Below, piece by piece: positions 56,132 through 64,000 of a stretch of DNA of 64,000 nucleotides; within the stretch, counting starts at the first letter, position 1; each line of letters opens with the position of its first letter. Under the pieces are notes generated by a model, which ran no database searches, had not been told where the DNA came from, and worked only from the letters and a program-made list of their open reading frames with translations. The stretch is from assembly GCA_002104905.1 (NCBI GenBank), contig MCFE01000201.1, forward strand, positions 1 through 64,000. Direction: 5' to 3'. The translations under genes and the position numbers were made by a program. Origin of the DNA: Basidiobolus meristosporus CBS 931.73 (Eukaryota > Basidiobolomycota > Basidiobolomycetes > Basidiobolales > Basidiobolaceae).

Positions 56132-57804
56132 ATGAGAAGACCGCCACTTATGTCAGAAGGGGTTTGCAAACGTCGCCGCACTTCTACCTTTCGAACTGAG
56201 CCACAGAAGACGTCTGGAACCACCATAAATTGCATCGTGAATGCCTCCATCACAGTAGTAGGGTCCGGGGTGTACGTTTTTGGTGGATTTCATCAATATA
56301 CAGGGGAGGTTTACAACGAAGTGTATACCATGCGGCTAGACGACCTGGTATGGAAGCAAGTATACGTCAAGGGCGAGCCCCCCTCCAAACGGAGTGACCA
56401 TACTGCTTCTTTGTGGAGGGGTGATCGGCTGGTGATCTTTGGTGGCACCGATGAAGTAGATGCCTATTGCAACGACGTGGTCATCCTCAACTTTGCAACC
56501 CATTCGTGGGAGCGACCAACAGTAAGTGGTTTTATACCCAACGGTAAGAACAAGCACTCGGCCGTCATACATAATGATCGCTTGTATATCGTTGGAGGTT
56601 GCAGCTTCTCAGGGACTTCTTCCTTGATGCATTGCTTGGACTTGAACACAATGGAGTGGCAAGAACCGGTCCCATTCGAGGCGGTTTACTCCCATTTCTC
56701 ATGGGTATACGAAGACAGACTTTATGTGTATGGCGGATACAACAACGACATGGACCGCCTTATGGAGATCTCTGTTTTAGACCTGAAAACTTACGAAACG
56801 TACAAGATTCTGATCAAGGGCGAAACCGCGCCGGTCCTCGCTGGACAACATTTTGCCCAATTCAGTAACAACAAGCTAATCGTGATACTCACCCAGTGTC
56901 TGAAGCACGGATCCTCCGAGATACAGACTGGCGTGTATTCGTTAGATATGCAGACCCTACAGTGGACGAACTCTTGCGCCGGGAACTGGTTGGAGGTTGG
57001 AAATTGGTACTACTTTGCTATGGAGGAGGAGCGCAGCCACTTCCACCTCTTCGGCACCATCGACATAGACTCGGACGAATATCTCGGCTCTGTTCTTACC
57101 CTCGATCTTCCTCAATATGGACTTTTCAGTATTCCGAATGCCAGCATCGCGAGTGATTTCGGCTCCTTGTTCGAGGAGAAGACACTGACTGATTTCGAGG
57201 TGATCTCGGCGGACGAGAACTCCCCGACGATTCCTGTTCATCGAGTGGTACTGCTGGCCAGATGGCCACATTTCGCGAACATTCACAAGTCGGGAATGAA
57301 CGAGACTCTCTCGCAATCCATGAAGATCAACGAGCCATACCAGACGGTGAAAGAGTTCATCCGATACCTCTATACAGACAAGCTGGACACGCTGCCGGTC
57401 GAGACGGTGGCTCGACTGATGGTGCTGGGAAACATGTACTTCTTGCCCCGTCTCCAGAAGCTGTGCGCGCGGGTACTCTACCATAGTATTGACATCGACA
57501 ACGTCGCAAGGGTGTACCGACACGCCGTGTTGGCTCAGGATCCAGGGCTGAAGCGAAAAGCGCTCGAGTTCATCTTCAAAAACTACGGATTGGTCGTGAG
57601 AAGCGAGGGATTCCGGACCATGCCGCAAGAGGCGCTCCTAGATCTATGGGATCATGTGCCATCGTCGGCGGAGATCCTGATCCCACAATCTTTAGGTAAT
57701 TGACAAATTAGCATCGGGCCAAGTGAATCGGGATATGCGCAGAATGAACTAACCGAATTCCCCTATTCTTAGAAGAGTTTCTGGAGAAACCGTTGGATGA
57801 ATAA
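56132..57804 (+). CDS. Kelch-repeat and BTB domain protein
   Basis: Two exons, 56132-57695 and 57773-57804, with a 77-nt intron; 531 aa. The second exon adds only EEFLEKPLDE. The ATG at 56132 gives MRRPPLMSEGVCKRRRTS, a basic start that could be a nuclear signal. Residues ~30-340 form a Kelch propeller with repeats such as VYVFGGFHQYTGEVYNEVY, LVIFGGTDEVDAYCNDVV, LYIVGGCSFSGTSSLM and LYVYGGYNNDMDRL. A BTB domain follows at about 350-450 (DFEVISADENSPTIPVHRVV, FIRYLYTDKLDTLP) with a BACK-like helical tail. Kelch before BTB is the order of LZTR1-type proteins rather than animal KLHL. BTB domains of this sort often recruit cullin-3; a substrate adaptor role is likely but not shown. Confidence 0.88.
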
Positions 57805-58704
57805 CGTTCGGAGGGAAGACCTGACCCACCGGAGCGGGCCTTCTGCCTGCTCCCCAACTCACCCACACCAATGTGTTGTACTACTAACCATCATGAACAA
57901 TAGAAACCATTCCTTCATCTGGCCATCTCACTTCAAAACCACTTGCTCCCTTTCCCCTTCCTTCCCCCTCCCCTACCGCATCCCTATCTAATCAACATTC
58001 CCCCATTTACCGAGCACTCTATCGTGAGTAAACAATACCTAGATCCCAGAATCCCCTCCCCATCGTTGGGATGCATGAAAACACGAGCCCACGGTTATAC
58101 CAGAGTGCGTTGGTGGATCACAAGGGGATCGATAGTCGTTGTATTTTATTGAATAAATCCCAAAGTTTCTCTTGCCTTCGCTGGACTAGGCGCAGCGGGT
58201 TGTACAGGAAGCGGTCCCTATGGTGTTTGATCTTTCATATCCGTTGTATATTGGAGGTTGGCTCGAAGCTGTACTGTTATGAAACCAGTGTTCAATGTCT
58301 GAGCCTATTCGAGGAATTTCAGTTGGATCCTCGTCGACCGATCTCCCATATACAACAGCCGAGTTTCGAATGAACCATGCTATCTACCATCTGGCAACAC
58401 TCGTAGGTGTGCAGGTTTAGTGTCAGTGTCAATAGCTGTATATCATCTAATTTAGTCAGCAAGTATTCTAGTTTAAGGTGTATCGGGTGGTTTCGAACTA
58501 GCACGTGTAAGAACAGGTTGGTGTTGGTGTGCAAGTGGGAAGGGGAGGGGAGATCTTACATTCCTTCTTTGATCCATTCAATGATTTTCATGCTCGCATT
58601 GATCGAAGTAGACCGAGTGCTTGGCGTGATGTTTAAGGGGCAACGAAATCTCCGGTCGATGTAAGTGTACTTGGATAACAAGCAACCGCATTCTTGTTGA
58701 CTGC
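57805..58704. other. Convergent intergenic region
   Basis: 3' flanks of the Kelch-BTB gene and the minus-strand regulator-like gene. C-rich near 57940-57980. No gene seen. Confidence 0.4.
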
Positions 58705-61559
58705 TCAAGCGATCTTGGAAAGCGTGAGCTGGCAAAATTCGATCAACAACGGCCGCTTGGGCTGGGTTTGGCGTATTCTAGCCTTTGTAAAGGATGATTC
58801 GATAGTGGCGATTACATGTTCTCGCTTGAGATGCTCCAGCCTTGAAGGACTCAATACCTTATCACGATACTGGTCGTTGATCTCATGATTGCTAGGCGGT
58901 TCGCTTTCAACCATGGTCATCCGATGCAGATTCAGTATGCTTTTTTGTTGCATAATCTGTAGCAGTTTCTCATCTGTTGAAGAGGGAAGCGTAAGGGGTC
59001 TATAAATCTTAGGGGAGGGGGTTTTGAGCGGACTGCTTACCGAACACGAACTCGAAGAACGGAAAGAACGAAAATCCCCCATTCTCCGCGATAACATCGA
59101 ATGTCTGTTGAATGTACATGACCGCGTGGGAAAAGGCAAACTGACTCAGAATGAGCCTGCAAACGATAAGGTCATCATCAAATCTGTGGCATCTGATCTC
59201 TCTCTATTATACAGGAGGGATACTTAGTGTTTGAGGTGATCTGGTTGGAATGAGTCTAGAACATACCAGGATGGCATGCATTGTGTGGTGGATGCACTGG
59301 ATGACCAGTGTCTCGGGTGTGGCCGAAGCGATTCTATATTTCCCTTCTCGATCAATAGGCAATGTTTCTGGTTGGATCTCTGTGTAAGGTAGTGCGCAAA
59401 TGATCCCCAGGAATCTTTTGATCGCCGCCTAAACGGGATATCAGTATCAACCAGCTGTTGATCATAGGTACGTTCCATCACTTACTCGGTATTGGCCATC
59501 TAGAAGAAATGCGATTGCCATGACATAAATGACCCTAAAGGGGAACAATATCGACCAGCGGCTACTTAATAACGTCACGTCCAAAGAGTGAAGGGGTGCC
59601 TCATCAGTGGCATCAAAAGTGCGAGCTTGTTGCTGAACTTCCCAGGCATGTTTAAGGCGCACACTAAGTGATTGACAAATGGGTATTGCTTCGGCAGGGT
59701 GACCCTAGAGATACAAATGCGTACGCTCGAAACTGCACTTGAAAAGAGGGTTGATGTGAGATGACAGTTACCTCCATTATATTCAAGTCAGCTGTCAAAG
59801 TGTCAACAGCATTCTGCAAATCAAAAGGTAGCTTCCATCCTTGATATAGATCACTAAGCTCTGTAATCATAAGAAAGTGTTAGCAGTGGCGTAGAACGGC
59901 AGATGGTAGGTCGACTTACCGATGCCATACGAACATGCATCCATATGTCTCCTCAATTCTCCAGCCTTTCGTAAAAGCAGCAGCAGCTCAGTAGAGGAGG
60001 CAGCTACGAGTACAGTTTAAGAACAGACACTCTAGTTAATAAAGCCCGCATAAGGCTACCTTGGGATGATGTATCGCCTTGCGATTTGGAATGATACTTC
60101 CGCTTCTTCACTTGCCCATCCACTCCATCACGAATCAATCCAATAGGAATCATAACTGTATCAGCCGAAGCATATTCTAGATCAGTCAAAATTCTCTACA
60201 CAAACAGGTAAGAAATATTACTGTTAACAGGACTGTGTTGGGCGACGGCGGAGTAGTATTCGAATGCCAATTGCACGAAGTATCCGGCCAACAATCGGCA
60301 CTCAAACCCCTTGGGGAGAGTCCCGGGGTTACTCCAAAGGTTATGAAGGAGCTTGCCGGAAATCGACATATGATCCGTATCTGATTCATTCTTGCCCAGA
60401 ACGCTTTAGAAAGTCAATGAAAATCAGGTTACTGAGGATCCACCAGCAAAAAGTAACTGGTCCACATACTCGAATTCTTCCAGGAAGCCACATTGCCTCA
60501 TCATCCGCACGGTAAACCTGTGCATTTTTTCCCACTGATTTCGTGAGAAATAGTAACTTTGAACCGCATCGAACCATATGGTCATCTCTCTTTCAGATAA
60601 CGATAGGAATGTGGGTAGAGTCTCATTTGAGTTTGTGATCCGGACTTGCTGCGTGAATATTTGTGGTAATATCGATTGAACTGGTTCGAAATACATGTCA
60701 AAACGTTGGCCGTAGACGCACTACATATAAATCGAACCAACCAAGAATGCTTCGATATGTGTTCAGGTGAGGCAACGGTTGATTGATTTCTTCGCATTTC
60801 AGGGCCAGTCTAGCAGCGAAAGCCTGTAGTTATTGAGAAAGAGCAACTTGGTGATGCGAGAGAATAAATCACCTACTCCATATGACGGTATCATATCAGG
60901 AAATTGGATAACGATGTTTGAGTATATCTTACACGCATCGAAGATCTGGCCTCTTTTTTCGTACACCGCTGCAAGAGTACTCTATTGTTAACAAGAGTCT
61001 ACAGAAATCTTGAAAGTATGCTGGGTGAGCCATACCTGCTGCACTTATCAACAATTCCTTTTGCATGATTCGAGGGAGGTTGGAGTAGAATGCTAGCAAG
61101 GTTCCGAATGAATACAAGAGAAAGTTGGTGCGGTAATAGCCTATTTCGTGCTAACCGTAATATTCGTTCTGACATTGATAGAATACTGCTTGCGAAAAAG
61201 ACAACAGGAAATCTTTATACAGTTCCTCTTGATAGTAATTCTCTTGGCTGCAAGAAGAGTTGGGTGAGTTCAAGCTCAAATGTATATACACCCGCCTCCC
61301 TTACATGTAGCGAAAGATGTTCACCGCCCTTTCTATTCTACCTTCGCGAAAGGCAATCTTATGCTCGAGAAGCTATTGTGGAGCAGAATTCAGAGAGGGG
61401 CCATACGCTATCACCGTACAGTAAACTTACCAACAGTTGGAGATTCTTGGAGTAGCGCAGGTAGGCCTTCTCAAGTTCCATATTGGCCAGGATGGTCACT
61501 CCGTCAGCCAAGTGCTTCTCGATTCTTTGAATCCTATCGGGTAACGAGTTCGAATCCAT
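58705..61559 (-). CDS. Large multi-exon helical protein, possibly a Zn2Cys6-type regulator lacking most of its zinc cluster
   Basis: More than ten exons, stop at 58705; the first supported exon starts near 61559. Spliced segments read naturally: MDSNSLPDRIQRIEKHLADG, YYRTNFLLYSFGTLLAFYS, VYEKRGQIFDACKIY, MTIWFDAVQSYYFSRNQWEK, KLLHNLWSNPGTLPKGFECR, LLRKAGELRRHMDACSYGI, LYQGWKLPFDLQNAVDTL, and HAVMYIQQTFDVIAENGG near the end. The whole is predicted helical, with no TM segment. Residues just before the ATG in frame (AFECE, after a CCAG acceptor) look like the last Cys of a Zn2Cys6 cluster followed by the usual RIxRIExHL linker. But I find no exon with the other five Cys in the next 700 nt. One exon has an in-frame TAG at 61151-61153. 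It may be a transcription factor pseudogene or a misassembled gene; the family call is weak. Confidence 0.5.
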
Positions 61560-62746
61560 TTCACATTCAAATGCTCTGGAGTAAAACTACTATGAATCGT
61601 TGTCTGGTCGTTTCAAACGGAGCCGGTATGGTTTACAGGAAATAAGAGTTGCTCACTAAAGAGATGTGAACCACACGACCCCCTATAACCCCATGCGATT
61701 GCATAAATACTATTCTATCACACAAGATGGTTTCATTGCTTTATTTCTATTCCAAATTCCCAACCAGGTGACATCACTTTATGTGCTCTGGGAGAAACAG
61801 AGTGGACTGAAAGACTAATGCGAAATCTCCGAAACTGGTTAGTAAATCTTGACAAATGGCCTGATACCGCCAACCAATTAACCTTAATCCGTCCGGAGTC
61901 ATTTTTTTTGTTGCTACAGGTTTTATGTAGAACAATGACTCAGTGAATTCCCACATGTCTGCTTACATGATTATTAAGCACCAAGAGCGATAACGAGGCA
62001 AGCATGTTGCATGTTACCCATATGAGTTGTTGTCATCTGAGTGGAGTCGGAGAATTGCGTTCCTGGTATGGAAAGTGCTTGAATGCCTTATGTAGGTTTC
62101 GAATAGTCCAGGGGCTCTGCATACCATTGTTTGAGAGTATTACGTAAAACATGGAGATTGGAACGCACGCTCGGGAATCTGTGAGTCATCGAGAATATAC
62201 AGGCTCTGTGGTGGAAGCTGGGGCTGAGAGACCACCAGATAGGCAGCCAAAGACTCAAACACAATGTAGATGCTGAACATCGTTTAGCTGGAACATGGGG
62301 TCGAGGGTACAATTGGCCCATTTGTAAACCTTGTGTGTCGTTCAATAGTGGATGCAGCCTGAGGTCTCATTTAAAGGCCACGTTGCGTGACCATCCGCAT
62401 TTCTGGATTAGGCCTTAATGGGTGATACATTTGATTTCACCAGAAGGGCGTTCCTAGGACTCCAGTTAAGCGAGGGGGAACCCGTTGATGTGTTCTGCAT
62501 AGGAGCTTCTAGGCTGCGATGCATATAGCGTGCTAGATAGCAAATTCTCGATCTCAGACTACGGGATTTCGCTTACAAACTTTGCACTGAGCTTTAATAT
62601 CTATTTCGAAGCAAGGATTATGGAAGAGGGAAACCAAAGCGAGGGTGCTGAAGAAATCCCACAAAAAAACAAGCATACTGAAAGAGGAATCGGTGGAGCG
62701 AATGCAGAAAACCTCGGCATCTTCTACTTGGATCGGAGATATACCG
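61560..62746. other. Intergenic with coding-like minus-strand pieces
   Basis: A frame of 60 aa at 61774-61956 has an ATG (MWEFTESLFYIKPVATKKMT). A second piece near 62150-62290 reads FESLAAYLVVSQPQLPPQSL, then YILDDSQIPERAFQ. Both are on the minus strand and look like exon remnants, but they could not be joined. No complete gene is supported. Confidence 0.3.
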
Positions 62747-64000
62747 CTACTCAGCAGCTGTTCCATGGACGCGAAAACGATATAGGCACGTGTAGGCCTC
62801 TTGCCCATAATTGCTTAGGACACGAAGCTGTACTATACGTATTGGTCTTGAGACATTTACTTGTACCTGGGTAGGGAACGTCTGGATATGATGCATCCCA
62901 TCGATATCGTACTCGTATGAAGCCAAGTACTGTTGTTCATATAGTTTGTTCTTGTAGCTTAGGAGCTCTAGCCTATTCTCGTCAGGTACCGAACCTGTCT
63001 GTTCATATAAAGCATATACTTCGATCCTCTTTGGTGCACTTTTAACATCAATCGCTATACTGCGAGGGACATGCTCAATTGAAAAATTGCTAGGGATGAT
63101 GTCTCGCGAAAGGGAGATCGTAAGATTCCCCTGATCTCCGGGAAATGGCCAGCATTGCCCCAGATGAATATCCGGGTTGAGTGCAGTCGTTGGTGGATTG
63201 CCCAGACCAAGCGCATCCAAGCCCACTAGTTTAGTAACCAAACGCGCAAAAATCGACTTCGAAGGTACATTATATGAAGTTGAAGTGAGGGAGTGGATCA
63301 CACGGCCGCCTCCGGAATACAAAGCGTAGTCAGGAAGCCCAAGTATATCGGCGGAGTGTTTAGCTAGTGCCTTCTCCATGAGGCGGTTTACCAAGGAGAC
63401 AATCTCGGTGTTTTCGATCAATCCACTGGAAGAAATCGCTTTCAGTGATGCACTTAGCTCGTGATGGATATTGGAGGTGATCTGCTTTTTAAGATCATCA
63501 AGCTTTCCCTGCAGCACAAAGAGTAATTTTTCTTTACTTATAATTGCTCCAGTGTTGCTCATTGACTTGATTGATGTTTCGAGGGTGTCCTGAATGATAG
63601 AGTACAGCACTTGTTTGTTGTCTTTCACAATATAGTTTGCGCCCGTTTCTTGAACTATAGCTTGGAGTTTCTCTGGTGTAATGAAAAGGGTGTTTAAATG
63701 GTCAAGGAGCTCGGGGGAAACATCGAAACCACCTGTTCTACTATTTCTCTGAATGACAAGGTATCTTGGCAAAGCTTGCTCGACGCTATCGGCAATTCGG
63801 CGGGAGTAGTAATCATATTGCGAAATCTCTGCCACTCGTGCTTTCACCTGCTCAAGATCAGAATTCACGTTCTCCACCCTCGGACCAAATAAATCAATCC
63901 TCTTCTCAGCATGGGCCACTTGGCTCTTCAAAGACTCCACGTACGCGGTGAATCCTTTCAATTGATTACCATGCTTAAAGGCATCCTCAGATATTGATTC
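62747..64000 (-). CDS. SUN-domain nuclear-envelope protein (5' part outside window)
   Basis: An open frame continuous from the right edge to the stop at 62747, at least 417 aa; the N terminus lies beyond the window. The first ~200 residues are helical with coiled-coil character (ESLKSQVAHAEKRIDLFG, then KARVAEISQYDYYSRRIA). The SUN domain fills the last ~190: DYALYSGGGRVIHSLTSTSY, PPTTALNPDIHLGQCWPFPG, LTISLSRDIIPSNFSIEHVP, APKRIEVYALYE and the final SNYGQEAYTCLYRFRVHG. SUN proteins span the inner nuclear membrane and pair with KASH proteins to link nucleus and cytoskeleton. The Cys in GQCWPF is the residue that in other SUN proteins can form a disulfide with KASH. The TM segment expected upstream is not in view. 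Confidence 0.92.
   Translation of the reverse strand, partial: ESISEDAFKHGNQLKGFTAYVESLKSQVAHAEKRIDLFGPRVENVNSDLEQVKARVAEISQYDYYSRRIADSVEQALPRYLVIQRNSRTGGFDVSPELLDHLNTLFITPEKLQAIVQETGANYIVKDNKQVLYSIIQDTLETSIKSMSNTGAIISKEKLLFVLQGKLDDLKKQITSNIHHELSASLKAISSSGLIENTEIVSLVNRLMEKALAKHSADILGLPDYALYSGGGRVIHSLTSTSYNVPSKSIFARLVTKLVGLDALGLGNPPTTALNPDIHLGQCWPFPGDQGNLTISLSRDIIPSNFSIEHVPRSIAIDVKSAPKRIEVYALYEQTGSVPDENRLELLSYKNKLYEQQYLASYEYDIDGMHHIQTFPTQVQVNVSRPIRIVQLRVLSNYGQEAYTCLYRFRVHGTAAE

Noticed and set aside
56957-57628. A 223-codon minus-strand frame over the Kelch-BTB gene
   Set aside because: Antisense shadow with His/Arg/Gln-rich composition; the plus-strand gene is well supported by Kelch and BTB motifs.
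61545-61560. GAGTTCGAATCC, resembling a tRNA B box
   Set aside because: It lies within the coding exon DSNSLPDRI on the other strand, and no acceptor stem or A box can be folded around it.

Overview
The window reads as nuclear DNA of an early-diverging filamentous fungus. Nearly every recognisable gene is split by short GT-AG introns of about 50-70 nt, and the gene set is typically fungal: a Sho1 osmosensor, an Hst3/Hst4-type sirtuin, a PP1 glycogen-targeting subunit with CBM21, a LEA2-type membrane protein, and a secreted Ser/Thr-rich protein ending in a CBM19-like chitin-binding motif. I favour a Zoopagomycota/Mucoromycota-grade fungus (for example Entomophthoromycotina or Basidiobolus-like), but that placement is inference from gene style, not from a marker gene. 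I saw no rRNA, tRNA, CRISPR or bacterial operon structure.

Layout. 0.7-10.5 kb: an unrecognised, probably tail-anchored protein; a LEA2 membrane protein; then two minus-strand vacuolar genes side by side, VPS18 and the V-ATPase subunit F gene. The latter carries a one-base frameshift. 10.5-15 kb is gene-poor and AT-rich. 15-18.5 kb: a bHLH-zipper regulator and an intronless TauD/JLP1-type dioxygenase. 18.5-23.9 kb is repeat-rich, with three diverged copies of a ~370-nt LTR-like repeat, followed by a 3'-truncated alternative oxidase. 23.9-26.7 kb: a fusion of an RNase H1-type hybrid-binding domain to a complete PIF1 helicase, which is the most unusual gene here. 27-34 kb: a tiny RVxF-motif protein, orphan reading frames, the CBM19 protein and a four-TM protein. 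35-46 kb: sirtuin, Sho1, RNF5/RMA1-like ubiquitin ligase, O-methyltransferase, PP1 regulatory subunit. 46.7-50.6 kb is gene-poor. 50.6-58 kb: AARSD1-like alanyl-tRNA editing protein, a hidden small membrane-protein candidate, a heavily interrupted Gfo/Idh/MocA oxidoreductase with two 16-nt micro-exons, and a Kelch-BTB protein. 58.7-64 kb: a long multi-exon regulator-like gene with an in-frame TAG, and a SUN-domain nuclear-envelope gene running off the right edge.

The genes are independent eukaryotic units. Shared themes are the vacuole/endolysosome (VPS18, V-ATPase F, possibly the small gene near 52.5 kb), PP1 targeting (two RVxF proteins) and cell surface/osmosensing (Sho1, CBM19 protein, LEA2 protein). 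Several gene models required changing frame at splice sites, including the RING of VPS18, the V-ATPase F gene, RNF5 and the helicase. Many simple open frames start at non-ATG codons, so starts given here were moved to an ATG where one was visible.
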